The notes: a model not told the origin generated them from the sequence alone. Shown: positions 33,995 through 43,194, numbered from the stretch's first letter. The stretch is 64,000 nucleotides of DNA from Paenibacillus sp. GM2 (GCF_900069005.2 NZ_LN831279.1:2095760-2159759); one strand, 5' to 3'. A program made the numbers and translations.

Positions 33995-35092
33995 CTAAAA
34001 AGGAGGCAAATCATCGTCCTCTACCTCTACCTTCTTATCCATGATCCGCTGAGCGACAACCTCAAATGAATCCGGCTGCAGCAGCTCTACCGGAGAGAAT
34101 GCCTTATCAAAAGAAATAGATTCACCTTCGAGGATCACCGCATAACGGCCATTCAACTTGGCGATATGAACCTCATTGCCGAAGTCAGCTAATTTTCCCT
34201 TAACGACCGTATCGCCGATTCTGAATTTCAGTTCAATCTCCGGCTTAATCTCTACAATACGCTCGGCGGCCTCAATAACCTCTGCCGGCTCCCATTTATC
34301 CTGGATCACCCGCTTCTCACTCGCCGCCCATAACTCAATTTCCTTCTCTACCTGCTGGCGCTCTTCCTCGTTCTCATCCGGCCATTTGTTCTCAACATAA
34401 GTCTGGACGAACTCCATAACCTGCTCATTGACGATCTCCGGGATCGACATCTCATACGTAACAAAGCGGAGGAAATCTTCAAAATATTTGGCATGGGAGG
34501 ATTGATGAATCTTCAATTCCCATTCGTCAACCATCCCTTCCTCATACATATGCGGATATAGGATTGATTTCATATTACGCGCACTGATCGCCATCTCAAC
34601 CGTGCTGATCAGGCTGCGTTCATCAGAAATCCGGGCGATCTTCGGTTCAAAGTCACATTTCAGTACGAAGATATACGGATCCTCCGAATATTTCTCCAGC
34701 TTCGCCTGTATAACGATCAAAGCTCCTCCGCGAACGGAGCTCGTATCCAGGTAGCTGCGAACCAGATCATCACAGGCATTCTTGTAATCTTCCTTATCCT
34801 CAGCTCCGCGCAGTCTCGCGAACATATTGAAGTTCGGATTGCTGTCCAGCTCATAGCCAGGTTCTACAATAAAACGCCCTATCTTCGTTGGAGCCTGCTC
34901 CACCGCAGGATTCTTCTCCACCTTGCGCTTGGCGATCCGTGAGAACTCCCCGTCCAGAAAAGAACGGATCTCACTGTCCACGTACTCGTAGCCGTCCATC
35001 GTCTGAAAATGCTTGTAATTCTTGACTGTCTGGCCTTCCTTGCCCTCAACCTGAATAACGAAGAATGATAAGTAATTAACCGTAAATTTCAT
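33995..35092 (-). CDS. Conserved cytoplasmic protein, DUF3900-like
   Basis: 365 residues, acidic and soluble, without signal peptide or membrane segment. Its length and sequence feel like the Bacillales DUF3900 family, but I cannot confirm that without a profile search. Segments such as GYELDSNPNFNMFARLRGA and CDDLVRSYLD are striking. The overall layout (N-terminal strand-rich part, long charged helix near 230-275, C-terminal small beta domain) recalls nucleoid-associated NdpA-like proteins only loosely. It is monocistronic with its own terminator. Confidence 0.6.
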   Translation of the reverse strand: MKFTVNYLSFFVIQVEGKEGQTVKNYKHFQTMDGYEYVDSEIRSFLDGEFSRIAKRKVEKNPAVEQAPTKIGRFIVEPGYELDSNPNFNMFARLRGAEDKEDYKNACDDLVRSYLDTSSVRGGALIVIQAKLEKYSEDPYIFVLKCDFEPKIARISDERSLISTVEMAISARNMKSILYPHMYEEGMVDEWELKIHQSSHAKYFEDFLRFVTYEMSIPEIVNEQVMEFVQTYVENKWPDENEEERQQVEKEIELWAASEKRVIQDKWEPAEVIEAAERIVEIKPEIELKFRIGDTVVKGKLADFGNEVHIAKLNGRYAVILEGESISFDKAFSPVELLQPDSFEVVAQRIMDKKVEVEDDDLPPF

Positions 35093-35190
35093 GAAATAAT
35101 AACCCCTTTACGCATCTGAAAAATCCGTAGCAGACAATAGCTCATTATATCACGAAATATGTCGCGAAGGTGTTGTGTCCATAAAATGAA

Positions 35191-35237
35191 AATACCCTGG
35201 AACGGATCCGGTTGCTGATCGATCGTTCCAGAGTATT
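35191..35237 (-). terminator. Terminator of the MFS efflux gene
   Basis: AATAC-CTGGAACG pairs with CGTTCCAG-GTATT across a loop of about 19 nt, then TTTTCATTTT on the minus strand. It lies about 60 bp after the stop. Confidence 0.75.
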
Positions 35238-35296
35238 GATTGGCCGGGATTAAAATTCATCCAAAAAATGAATCCCATCCAAAGCAGCTATTGGTA

Positions 35297-36565
35297 TTAA
35301 TGTCCGCTTGGAGCATCATCCACATGCTTGACATGGTGCTGGTTCATAAAGACGAACAGGACAGCGATGAGCACAAAGGCAGCTCCCACAATAAATGGCA
35401 CATGAGAATTGAAGCTTTCGCCTAATTTCCCCGCCAAATAAGGGGCAATCGCTCCGCCGATAAAGCGCAGGAAGCTATAGGCAGCCGAGGCTGTAGAGCG
35501 CTCAACCGGAGCTGCATTCATAACGGCAGCTGTAATCAATGTGTTATTGTTGCCCAGCAACGCACCGGCAGCTATTACGGAGATAATGATAGCCAGCTTG
35601 GAATCTGTCCAGATCCCCATCGCAAGCAGGCAGAGAGAGAACAAGAACAACAACGCGCTCATCGACTTAATGGTGCCGAATTTTTCTTTCAAAATCGGGG
35701 CCACGAATACAGATGTGATCGCCAGCAAGATTCCCCAGCCCAAAAAGATATAACCGAGGCCATGCTCATCCACGCCCATCTCACCCAGTACTAGAGGCGC
35801 ATAAGCCATCAGTGTAAAAAATCCAAAATTGTAGAAGCAGGCAGTTAATCCGAGAACAAGTAAAGAGCGATGCTTCAAAGCACGGAAGGGTGCTGAAATT
35901 GAGGTTTTGGAAGGTGTTCCGGAACTTTCGCCTGCCGAAGCTGAAACCTTAGACCGAGGCATAAATGCGCTAAGGCCGATGAAAGCTACAACCATTAATG
36001 AAGCTACGCCAAAGAAAGGGCCCTTCCAGCTGATGGCTCCGAGCCATCCGCCAAGCAATGGCCCGACAGAAATGCCTAAACCGACCGCGGCTTCATACAA
36101 AATGACCGCTTGCGTCGTGCCGCTGCCGGAGAGAGTAACAATCGCTGACAATGCGGTAGCTACGAACAACGCGTTACCGAGGCCCCAGCCTCCACGCATG
36201 CCGATGATCATCCATATATTGTCGAAGTAGCCGCCTAAAAATGAGAATATCGCAATAATAACGATGCCGAGCAATAAGGTTCTTTTTATTCCCAGTCTTG
36301 AAGATATCACGCCGGTAATCAGCATGGCAATCGCCATCACCGCGTTATAGCTTGTGAACAGCAAGGATACCTCACTGCTGCTGGCATTTAAATTTTTTGC
36401 AATCGCTGGCAGAATCGGATCGACCAGCCCCAGACCCATGAAGGCAACGATACTGGCAAAGAATACAGCCCATACCGCTCTTGGCTGCTTAAGCAAGCTC
36501 GTTGCGGTCTGTTCCGGCTCCAATAGACTTGATTCGGCAGATAGTGCCGCTGATTTTGAAGACAT
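35297..36565 (-). CDS. MFS multidrug efflux transporter
   Basis: Major facilitator of 422 residues with 12 predicted membrane segments after a ~28-residue cytoplasmic N-terminus. The loop 2-3 motif A region GVISSRLGIKRTLLLG and motif C-like stretch VGLGISVGPLLGGWLGA (typical of drug/H+ antiporters of the DHA1 group) are visible. The divergent MarR gene and palindromes between them suggest drug-responsive control. The ATG lies behind GGAGGGAAATGAT. Substrate unknown. Confidence 0.88.
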   Translation of the reverse strand: MSSKSAALSAESSLLEPEQTATSLLKQPRAVWAVFFASIVAFMGLGLVDPILPAIAKNLNASSSEVSLLFTSYNAVMAIAMLITGVISSRLGIKRTLLLGIVIIAIFSFLGGYFDNIWMIIGMRGGWGLGNALFVATALSAIVTLSGSGTTQAVILYEAAVGLGISVGPLLGGWLGAISWKGPFFGVASLMVVAFIGLSAFMPRSKVSASAGESSGTPSKTSISAPFRALKHRSLLVLGLTACFYNFGFFTLMAYAPLVLGEMGVDEHGLGYIFLGWGILLAITSVFVAPILKEKFGTIKSMSALLFLFSLCLLAMGIWTDSKLAIIISVIAAGALLGNNNTLITAAVMNAAPVERSTASAAYSFLRFIGGAIAPYLAGKLGESFNSHVPFIVGAAFVLIAVLFVFMNQHHVKHVDDAPSGH

Positions 36566-36603
36566 GTATCATTTCCCTCCATCTCTGTTTCTATAAAATG
36601 TAA

Positions 36604-36637
36604 TTGTACAATACAACTACATCATTGTATTATACAA
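36604..36637. promoter_or_regulatory. Two palindromic MarR-type operators, 21 bp apart
   Basis: TTGTACAATACAA (36604-36616) and TTGTATTATACAA (36625-36637) are 13-bp palindromes with centres 21 bp apart, two helical turns. They lie 40-70 bp upstream of the MFS start. A related TTGTCAATACAA lies at 36650-36661. Binding by the adjacent MarR protein is inferred. Confidence 0.65.
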
Positions 36638-36715
36638 CTACTTTCGATCTTGTCAATACAATTTCGATCAACTTGCTTTGAATTTATATTGCTATGCGCA
36701 ATGTGTTACTATTAG

Positions 36716-36743
36716 TTGGTGGACATAATACAGCTTGTATAAT
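36716..36743 (+). promoter_or_regulatory. Candidate promoter of the marR-type gene
   Basis: TTGGTG and TATAAT separated by 16 nt, 19 bp before the GTG start. The -10 overlaps TTGTATAATT, a partial match to the operator half-sites, so autoregulation is possible. Confidence 0.5.
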
Positions 36744-36761
36744 TATTTGAGGTGAGTTGAA

Positions 36762-37172
36762 GTGGAACATTATAATCTGGATAAGATTGAGCTTGAGCTT
36801 GCAATCCTATACCGCAGAATGACTAATCGTAAGCACGAGGTGCTTGACCGCTCGGCCTATATCTTAATGCATCAAATAATGAGGCATGGAAAGGCTGGAA
36901 TTAAGACTTTGGCCGATGAATTCCATCTTGATATATCGACCGTCAGCAGACAGGTATCTTCGTTAGAAGAGAAAGGTTATGTATTGCGCACCCCTGATCC
37001 GTCTGATGGCAGAGCTTTTTTTCTGGAGGTAACCGAATTAGGGCAGCATAAATTTCAGGAAGCGAGAACGGCGCGGCAGGAACGGATCAGCAATCTGCTG
37101 AAGGATTGGAGCGATGAGGAAGCTGAACAATTTGGCGCTCTCTTGAAGAAGCTCAACCGAACCTTTAATTGA
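36762..37172 (+). CDS. MarR family transcriptional regulator
   Basis: Winged-helix regulator of 136 residues. The HTH region is ILMHQIMRHGKAGIKTLADEF, then LDISTVSRQVSSLEEKGYV; the wing contains RTPDPSDGRAFFLEVTELG with the family's Asp-x-R core. The start is GTG at 36762 with GAGGTG about 7 nt upstream. It is divergent from an MFS efflux gene with palindromic sites between them, the usual layout of a self-repressing efflux regulator. Confidence 0.9.
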   Translation: MEHYNLDKIELELAILYRRMTNRKHEVLDRSAYILMHQIMRHGKAGIKTLADEFHLDISTVSRQVSSLEEKGYVLRTPDPSDGRAFFLEVTELGQHKFQEARTARQERISNLLKDWSDEEAEQFGALLKKLNRTFN

Positions 37173-37431
37173 AAGAGCTTTTTTCTGCTTTGGAGTTTTC
37201 AACTGCATCTTTTTGACGGTGGATGTTAGCGCTAAAAAATGTAAAATTTGCATTATTGTTCGAAGCAGCAAGATACGTTTTTGGGTCTTTCTATTATGAA
37301 TTTTTCATATGATGTAATTTTATAATAAATGAGATTTGTTGATATTTTCAAGCCGCATTCGTGTACAATAGAAAGTAGGATTTAAGTCAGTTTTGCTAAT
37401 AACCAATAAACTAGGGTTTATATTTAACATC

Positions 37432-37470
37432 CAAGCTTCCCGGTGCTGAAAACCGTCCTTTTCTGAACAC
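37432..37470. repeat. End fragment of the dispersed TIR-bounded element
   Basis: AAGCTTCCCGGTGCTGAAAA continuing into CCGTCCTTTTCTGAAC matches the right end of the elements at 55757-55890 and 61516-61740. It lies just upstream of the next gene and may carry or disrupt its promoter. The rest of 37173-37498 is AT-rich leader without other recognised structure. Confidence 0.6.
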
Positions 37471-37498
37471 TTATTTTAAGCAAAGGAGATGCGCTCTT

Positions 37499-38167
37499 AT
37501 GAACTATAGCGACTATCCTGTGGAGATTATCGAGCGGGCGATGACCCCCCGAGGCGAAATCCAGCTTCAACGTAGGGGAAAAGATTACGAAATCATCAGC
37601 AATGGCACATTTCTCATGGCAACCTACAATGGGAAATCAGAGCGCCTGCTTGTGCGTTGTGCTTTACAATATGTCTCACAGCCTCATCATGTATTGATTG
37701 GCGGACTTGGCGTCGGGTTCTCCCTGCAGGAGGCCCTGATCCACCCTCGAGTAGAACAAGTGACCGTCGTAGAAATCGAGCAGAAGATTATTGCGTGGAA
37801 TAAGCTGGAACTGGCGGATAAGTCCGGTCGGGCATTGGAGCATCCTAAAACCCGACTCATTCACGCAGATCTCATCGAATGGATGGAAGTGGCGGAGGAG
37901 CAATTTGACCTAATCTGTCTGGACATTGACAACGGCCCGGATTGGAAAGTGTTCGAGCAGAATCATTCCCTGTATCACGAGAACAGCTTCTGTAAATTGC
38001 ATAAGCTGCTTCAGCCCGGTGGGTGCATTACCTTCTGGAGTGCCACTGCTTCTCCTGAATTTGCAGAACGAATGAAGCGATATTTTGGCCATGTCGAGGT
38101 GCTTACGGTTGAGCAATCCCGTGGGGAACCGGATTACATATTTCTCTCACGCAAGCTGGAGGTGTAA
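37499..38167 (+). CDS. Spermidine synthase-like protein
   Basis: 222 residues with the Rossmann fold of spermidine synthase/methyltransferases. The glycine loop is HHVLIGGLGVGFSLQEAL (~62), followed by VEQVTVVEIEQKII with the acidic cofactor ligand, and FDLICLDIDNGPDW. It lacks the N-terminal beta-barrel of true SpeE and the GGG-D catalytic pattern is altered, so polyamine synthesis is doubtful. AAAGGAG precedes the ATG. It is followed after 6 bp by xerS, whose ribosome binding site overlaps its end, so the two are cotranscribed. Confidence 0.78.
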   Translation: MNYSDYPVEIIERAMTPRGEIQLQRRGKDYEIISNGTFLMATYNGKSERLLVRCALQYVSQPHHVLIGGLGVGFSLQEALIHPRVEQVTVVEIEQKIIAWNKLELADKSGRALEHPKTRLIHADLIEWMEVAEEQFDLICLDIDNGPDWKVFEQNHSLYHENSFCKLHKLLQPGGCITFWSATASPEFAERMKRYFGHVEVLTVEQSRGEPDYIFLSRKLEV

Positions 38168-38173
38168 TAACAA

Positions 38174-39253
38174 ATGAATGTACAAAAGGTGATCGATCGC
38201 AAGAAGCTGGACGAACGGTTAGTTCACATGCCTTGGTTCGTACAGCAATTCATCGATTATAAGCTGCCGGATCTCTCCCCCTCCACACTGCTGGAATATA
38301 TAAGAGATTATGAGCAATTTTTGGGCTGGCTTCGTGCCGAAGGATTATCTGCAGCTGTAAATAACGCAGGGGTGACTCTGCTGGAGCTGGAAACCTTGCG
38401 AATGGAGAGCATCGTTGGCTATCGCCTGCATTTAACGACTCGCACAGAGGGGACGAACTCCAAGATCACGGTTTCACGCAAAATGTCCTCCCTCCGCTCC
38501 CTGTTTCATTATCTAAGTCAAATCGCCGAGGACGAGAACTTCTACCCGCTGCTGAAACGCAATATTATGGCCAAGGTGGAAATTAAGCGCATCCATAAAC
38601 CGAAGGATACGGCAGCCAAGCTGAAGGGAAAGATCCTTGAAGAGGATGAACTTATTGAGTTCATTAGCTACATTGCCGAAGGATATGGACATGATATCGA
38701 AAATAATAAGCAGGCGCTGTATGCGCACGAGCATAATAAAGAACGCGATGCCTGTATTGCCAGCCTTATTTTGAATTCCGGACTTCGCGTATCCGAGGTC
38801 GTTAATTTGAATGTGAATGATCTGGATCTAAACAATAAGCTGCTCTACGTATACCGTAAAGGGAACAATGACGAGACGTTCAAGACCCCGGTCTATTTCC
38901 GCGAGCAGTCCAAAGACGACCTCGTCCATTACTTAACGTTGCGGGAGACCAGATACCGCACCCCGAAACGGGAAAAAGCCCTCTTCGTCGCGCTTCCCAA
39001 CGGCCAGGCCGAAGGCAAGCGAATGACAAAGAGAGCCATCCAAGCAATGATTATCAAATATGCCAAACGCTTTGGCAAACCTTATCTGACTGTCCATAAG
39101 CTTCGCCATTCGTTTGCTACCGATTACTATCTGCAAAATGACATTTATAAGACGAAGGAGCAGCTTGGCCATGCCTCGACCGAAACGACCGAGGTATACG
39201 CTCACTTGACCGACAAGACGATGTCCGAGGCGATCGAGCGGCGAGTTGAATAG
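38174..39253 (+). CDS. xerS: Tyrosine recombinase XerS-type
   Basis: Site-specific recombinase of 359 residues, near the ~356 of XerS. The N-terminal SAM-like domain (~15-150) is followed by the catalytic domain with Arg in SGLRVSEVVNL, Lys in the beta-hairpin KGNNDETFKTP, His-Leu-Arg-His in VHKLRHSFATD, and the nucleophile Tyr in TEVYAHLTD. XerS resolves chromosome dimers with a single protein in streptococci, and related proteins occur in Bacillales. No dif-like site or prophage is next to it. GGAGGTG lies 9 nt before the ATG. Confidence 0.85.
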   Translation: MNVQKVIDRKKLDERLVHMPWFVQQFIDYKLPDLSPSTLLEYIRDYEQFLGWLRAEGLSAAVNNAGVTLLELETLRMESIVGYRLHLTTRTEGTNSKITVSRKMSSLRSLFHYLSQIAEDENFYPLLKRNIMAKVEIKRIHKPKDTAAKLKGKILEEDELIEFISYIAEGYGHDIENNKQALYAHEHNKERDACIASLILNSGLRVSEVVNLNVNDLDLNNKLLYVYRKGNNDETFKTPVYFREQSKDDLVHYLTLRETRYRTPKREKALFVALPNGQAEGKRMTKRAIQAMIIKYAKRFGKPYLTVHKLRHSFATDYYLQNDIYKTKEQLGHASTETTEVYAHLTDKTMSEAIERRVE

Positions 39254-39262
39254 TACATTATC

Positions 39263-39883
39263 CTATTCAGCAAGGGGCGTTAGCCCCGCTTCGCTTAGGA
39301 CCCAGGCCGCTATCTTCTCAAGCTCATTTGCTGCAAAATGAGCGAAAGGCGCGGCGGTGACTTCCCCTCCCCGCAAGGCTTGTCCAGTCCCTGCCAATTG
39401 CGCAGGGCCGGACTGCGCTTTTGCAGTCCGGGGGATTTCATTCGCCGCTTTTCCATTCCCTGCCGTCTCTGTTTCCCTCACTACATAGGCCTTCACCTGA
39501 TTTAGCTCCTGCAGCAGTACCCGATCTTCTTCGCTGCGAAGCATCACAATCTTCGGAAATGCCTCTCGCTTATAACCCTCCACCAGAATCAGATCGTAAC
39601 CGCCGAATCGCGCGATTAATTCCATCAAGGAAGTCTCCTGCTCTTCTATCAAGGCCGTCCGGTAAGGAGATGTGATAGCGATCGCTGCTGCGCCATGACG
39701 GCGAAAAGCATACGTATCCGTCCCATCATGATCGATCTCAAAGCCATGAGCATCATGCTTGATCACGGCTACTCGCAGCTTCATATGGCTGAACAAGGGC
39801 AGCAGCCTGCTGATCAGCGTTGTCTTCCCGCTGTCCTTATAACCGACGATTTGCATAACAGCGGGCGGCGCAGGCCTACTCAT
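39263..39883 (-). CDS. mobB: Molybdopterin-guanine dinucleotide biosynthesis protein MobB
   Basis: GTP-binding accessory protein of molybdenum cofactor synthesis, 206 residues. The P-loop is GYKDSGKTTL (~14); VIKHDAHGFEIDHDGTDTY and DLILVEGYKREAFPKI are characteristic of MobB. The last ~65 residues include an Ala/Gly-rich insert (NGKAANEIPRTAKAQSG) that looks like a lineage-specific linker. The start follows the moeA stop by 3 bp, so translation is coupled. mobA is not present here. Confidence 0.9.
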   Translation of the reverse strand: MSRPAPPAVMQIVGYKDSGKTTLISRLLPLFSHMKLRVAVIKHDAHGFEIDHDGTDTYAFRRHGAAAIAITSPYRTALIEEQETSLMELIARFGGYDLILVEGYKREAFPKIVMLRSEEDRVLLQELNQVKAYVVRETETAGNGKAANEIPRTAKAQSGPAQLAGTGQALRGGEVTAAPFAHFAANELEKIAAWVLSEAGLTPLAE

Positions 39884-39886
39884 CTC

Positions 39887-41164
39887 TCACCAGCCCCCGC
39901 CAGGCAGCCTCAGCGCTTTAACCTGCTCACCGGCCTGAAGCCCTGTGGTCGTTGGGGGTATGACGATCAGCACGTCGCTGTCCTTGATCGTGACCATGAC
40001 AGACGATTCATCAAGCGCTGCCGGATAAGCGATTGCCTTCCCGGAGGAAAAATCCAGCCTTCCTCTTACGAACCGGGTGAAGTTGTTGATTTTCTTGTAA
40101 TCGCTGCCCAGTTCCGCAGGGATCTCCGTCAGAAACGGCTTCTCCCGGCCAAGCATCCCGCCAAGCAGCGGACGTACAAACAGCTCGAAGCCGACGAAGC
40201 AAGCGCCGGGATTACCGGAAAGCGCAAACAGCATCTTCCCGTTCTTCACCGCTGCTGTCGTCACACTGCCCGGGCGCATCGTCACTTTGTTGAACAGCAT
40301 TTCTACATCCGGCCCCTTGACCAGATCAGCCATAATGTCGTAATCGCCGACGGACACTCCACCGGTCGTAATCACAACATCATAATTGATCAAAGCCTGC
40401 CCGATGATCCGCCGGGCCTTGTCCAATTGATCGGGAATCGCTTCAAGCAGATGAGGCTCCCCTCCCGCTTCAATAATCTGACTCGCCAGCATATAGGTAT
40501 TGCTATTGCGAATCTTGCCATCCACCAGCGGCTCATCCACATCCAGCAGCTCGGAACCGGTAGAGAGCACAGCCACCCGCGGACGCTTCATTACCGGAAC
40601 CGCAGCCAACCCGAAGGTAGCCAGCACAGAGATCTCGCCAGCGGACAGCTTGCGTCCTTTCTCCAGAAGCCGTTCCCCTGCGGAAATTTCGTAACCGACC
40701 GGAGTAATATTAAGGCCCGGCGAAATCGGCCGTCTTAGCTTGATATAAGTTCGTCCATCCTGGATCTCCAGCTCCGTCATCTCTAGCATAATAACCGCAT
40801 CCGCCTCATCGGGCACCTTCGCCCCCGTCATAATGCGAGCCGCTGTGCCGGGAACAAGAGGTACAGAAGGCAAACTGCCGCAAGGGATTTGATCTACCAC
40901 TTGCAGCAGAACCGGCTCCTCCGCATGACAATGCTCTGTATCGCTGCTCTTGACCGCATAGCCGTCCATGCCTGAACGGCGGAAGAACGGATACGGATGG
41001 GGTGCAACCACATCTTCAGCCAGAATCCGCCCCATCGATTCAGCAAGCTTCACTTGCTCCGTTCCGCCCGGGACGACGAATGGCATGATGCGAGCCTGGG
41101 CCGCTTCGACGGATACGGCATGGCGACGGAATTTATCTTCGTTTGTTGCTGCTGTCTTGTCCAT
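39887..41164 (-). CDS. moeA: Molybdopterin molybdenumtransferase MoeA
   Basis: Inserts molybdate into adenylylated molybdopterin; 425 residues, cytoplasmic. N-terminal RILAEDVVAPHPYPFFRRSGMDGYAV is the usual linker region (split around residue 45-75). The MoCF-binding core has DVVITTGGVSVGDYD and FALSGNPGACFVGFELFVRP. The C-terminal beta domain with TGLQAGEQVKAL is complete. It sits between an LpdD-like gene and mobB in one direction. GGAAGGGG precedes the ATG. Confidence 0.94.
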   Translation of the reverse strand: MDKTAATNEDKFRRHAVSVEAAQARIMPFVVPGGTEQVKLAESMGRILAEDVVAPHPYPFFRRSGMDGYAVKSSDTEHCHAEEPVLLQVVDQIPCGSLPSVPLVPGTAARIMTGAKVPDEADAVIMLEMTELEIQDGRTYIKLRRPISPGLNITPVGYEISAGERLLEKGRKLSAGEISVLATFGLAAVPVMKRPRVAVLSTGSELLDVDEPLVDGKIRNSNTYMLASQIIEAGGEPHLLEAIPDQLDKARRIIGQALINYDVVITTGGVSVGDYDIMADLVKGPDVEMLFNKVTMRPGSVTTAAVKNGKMLFALSGNPGACFVGFELFVRPLLGGMLGREKPFLTEIPAELGSDYKKINNFTRFVRGRLDFSSGKAIAYPAALDESSVMVTIKDSDVLIVIPPTTTGLQAGEQVKALRLPGGGW

Positions 41165-41182
41165 GTCTTTTCCCCTTCCTTC

Positions 41183-41509
41183 CTATTCGGAACAGGCGCT
41201 GAGATAATCGCCGAACACAGCTTCCGTACGAGCCGACACTTCGGTGATTTCAGCCTTGCTTAAGTGATCATAATGAATTCCCATAACGACAGTCACGGTA
41301 CATTTCAGCCTCTGTGCTGCTTTTCTAGCCATATTAACCGTCAAGACATGCTCCTTATGCCCCGGTACTGCGGTGGTCTCAACCTCTATATTTTCACCAT
41401 TCCAATAAGCCGTTGAAGCGGCACCGATATGTTCGACCCCGCCGGTAATCAAGATCACCAGATCGCGCCCCATGGGAACAGCCTGCAATTTAATATCCTC
41501 AAACGCCAT
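41183..41509 (-). CDS. LpdD-like protein (prenylated flavin chaperone family)
   Basis: 108-residue soluble protein. VILITGGVEHIGAASTAYW, AVPGHKEHVLTVNMA and VVMGIHYDHLSKAEI match the conserved pattern that I associate with LpdD, the small subunit/chaperone found with UbiD-type decarboxylases. The assignment rests on remembered family pattern. No UbiD/UbiX-like gene is in the window, so its partner is unknown. GAGGAGG precedes the ATG. It lies 34 bp after pyrD and 18 bp before moeA on the same strand, which makes a common transcript likely. Confidence 0.6.
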   Translation of the reverse strand: MAFEDIKLQAVPMGRDLVILITGGVEHIGAASTAYWNGENIEVETTAVPGHKEHVLTVNMARKAAQRLKCTVTVVMGIHYDHLSKAEITEVSARTEAVFGDYLSACSE

Positions 41510-41543
41510 TCTTCCTGCCTCCTCTGAACATCCTCTCCTAATT

Positions 41544-42476
41544 CTATAGGATGCCGCGGATTTCGTCCAAGGTAGAAATGTTCTCGGCGATCATAAATTG
41601 CTCCACTTGATCAAGCAAGTCCTCTCCAGCCCGCAAATTCATAAAATTATAGGTTCCAACCTGCGTGATTGCTGCCCCGGCCATAATAAATTCGATAATA
41701 TCGGTTCCGCTGCAAATCCCGCCCATTCCCATCACCGGAATCGATACAGCCTTGCTTACCTGATGCACCATGCGCAGTGCGATCGGCTTGATCGCAGGGC
41801 CGGATAAGCCGGCATAGAGATTGTTAAACACGCTGCGGCGTTTGTATATATCGATCTTCATCGCCGAGAAAGTATTTATGAGGGATACGCCATCGGCCCC
41901 TTCCTGCTCACACATGACGGCCATGCCTACAATGTCCTCCGCATTCGGAGACAATTTGATGACAAGCGGCAGCGACGTCGCAGCACGTACCTTCCTGACG
42001 ACCTCCCGTGCCGTCTCCGTCTGGATGCCATAGGCCATCCCGCCCGCTTTGACATTGGGACAGGAAATATTGAGTTCAATCATGTCGACAGCCGGATTAC
42101 CCGCAAGCGCCCTTCGCTTGGCATCCGCTTCGATTCGTTCAGCTCCCTCCACATAGTCCTCCATCGTATTCCCGCCCAGATTCACAATGCGAATCAGATC
42201 CAGCTGCTCCCAGCGCGGACACTCCTCGCTTAGGAAAGCTTCGACTCCCGGATTCTCCAGGCCAACGCTGTTCAACAACCCGGATGGCGTCTCATAGACT
42301 CTTATGCCGTCATTGCCTGCCTTCGGGTGAAGGGTCAGCCCTTTGCCGGAAATTCCCGCAAGGCGATTCAGCTCATAGAGCGCTCCATATTCCTGTCCAA
42401 ATCCGAAGGTTCCGGAGGCCATAACGAGCGGATTCTTAAACGTCAGCTTGCCGAAAGAACATGATAAATCGATCAT
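41544..42476 (-). CDS. pyrD: Dihydroorotate dehydrogenase B, catalytic subunit
   Basis: FMN enzyme of 310 residues oxidising dihydroorotate to orotate in pyrimidine synthesis. N-terminal [17 protein letters not shown], the active-site loop [13 protein letters not shown] with the catalytic Cys of class 1B enzymes, and the FMN phosphate region [15 protein letters not shown] are visible. The ATG at 42476 overlaps the pyrK stop (ATGA) and is preceded by AGGAGG. It functions with PyrK as an NAD-dependent heterotetramer. The pair is separate from any pyr operon seen here. Confidence 0.95.
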   Translation of the reverse strand: MIDLSCSFGKLTFKNPLVMASGTFGFGQEYGALYELNRLAGISGKGLTLHPKAGNDGIRVYETPSGLLNSVGLENPGVEAFLSEECPRWEQLDLIRIVNLGGNTMEDYVEGAERIEADAKRRALAGNPAVDMIELNISCPNVKAGGMAYGIQTETAREVVRKVRAATSLPLVIKLSPNAEDIVGMAVMCEQEGADGVSLINTFSAMKIDIYKRRSVFNNLYAGLSGPAIKPIALRMVHQVSKAVSIPVMGMGGICSGTDIIEFIMAGAAITQVGTYNFMNLRAGEDLLDQVEQFMIAENISTLDEIRGIL

Positions 42477-43168
42477 TCGAATACAACCTCCTCTGCCGGA
42501 AATACAGGACCATCCGTACAAGCCTTCTTCCGTTTGTCTTTACATTTTACACTGCATACCAGACAGGCCCCAATCCCGCAAGCCATCCGGTTCTCTAGTG
42601 AGACATATACCTTGGCTCGTCCGGATGAAGCTTGTTGCTTGCGCTGCACAGCGTGCAGCATCGGATGGGGTCCGCAGGCTATGATCGTATCATAGTGCTC
42701 AAAATCGAGATCGTCGAGAATCACGCCACCCACATTGACATGTATCTGTGCAGCGGAAGCTGCACGGAATTCTTCTACCATGTAAGACTCGCGGCTAAAG
42801 CCGAGATACACGTCGGCATTCGGAACCTGGCGCAGGGCATAATAAAACGGGGCAATCCCGATTCCCCCGCCAACAAATGCCGTCTTGCCTTCCGGAGCTT
42901 CAAATCCATTTCCAAACGGACCTTCCAGCCTCACATGATCCCCTTGCTTCAAATTTGAGAATAGTCTCGTTCCCTCTCCAACGACTAAATACAGAAATTC
43001 GATCCGTCCAGGCGTAATATCGAAAATACTCAGCGGCCTGGACAGCAGCGGATAATGGTCCCATGCGCGTATCATGTAAAACTGGCCCATCTTCCCGACG
43101 AATTGACCGGCAACGGCCAGACGAAATACTCCTGGTGCTACTTCCTCATTGGATACGACTTCCGTCAA
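42473..43168 (-). CDS. pyrK: Dihydroorotate dehydrogenase B, electron transfer subunit
   Basis: FAD/[2Fe-2S] subunit of 231 residues passing electrons from PyrD to NAD+. The ferredoxin-reductase-like domain has [12 protein letters not shown] and [13 protein letters not shown], and the C-terminal cluster ligands are [13 protein letters not shown] plus a later Cys (KACTDGPVF), as in PyrK. The start is TTG at 43168 with AAGGGG 10 nt upstream. First gene of pyrK-pyrD-lpdD-moeA-mobB. Confidence 0.94.
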   Translation of the reverse strand: MTEVVSNEEVAPGVFRLAVAGQFVGKMGQFYMIRAWDHYPLLSRPLSIFDITPGRIEFLYLVVGEGTRLFSNLKQGDHVRLEGPFGNGFEAPEGKTAFVGGGIGIAPFYYALRQVPNADVYLGFSRESYMVEEFRAASAAQIHVNVGGVILDDLDFEHYDTIIACGPHPMLHAVQRKQQASSGRAKVYVSLENRMACGIGACLVCSVKCKDKRKKACTDGPVFPAEEVVFE

Positions 43169-43194
43169 ATTGTTCAGTCCCCTTTCTTATTGAG

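Noticed and set aside
38174..39253. Prophage or integrative element integrase
   Set aside because: The recombinase has XerS length and motifs, is coupled to a housekeeping-like gene, and no phage genes, attachment sites or tRNA are adjacent.
39695..40738. 347-codon + strand open frame
   Set aside because: It is antisense to moeA and mobB with an Arg/His/Gln-rich composition typical of shadow frames.
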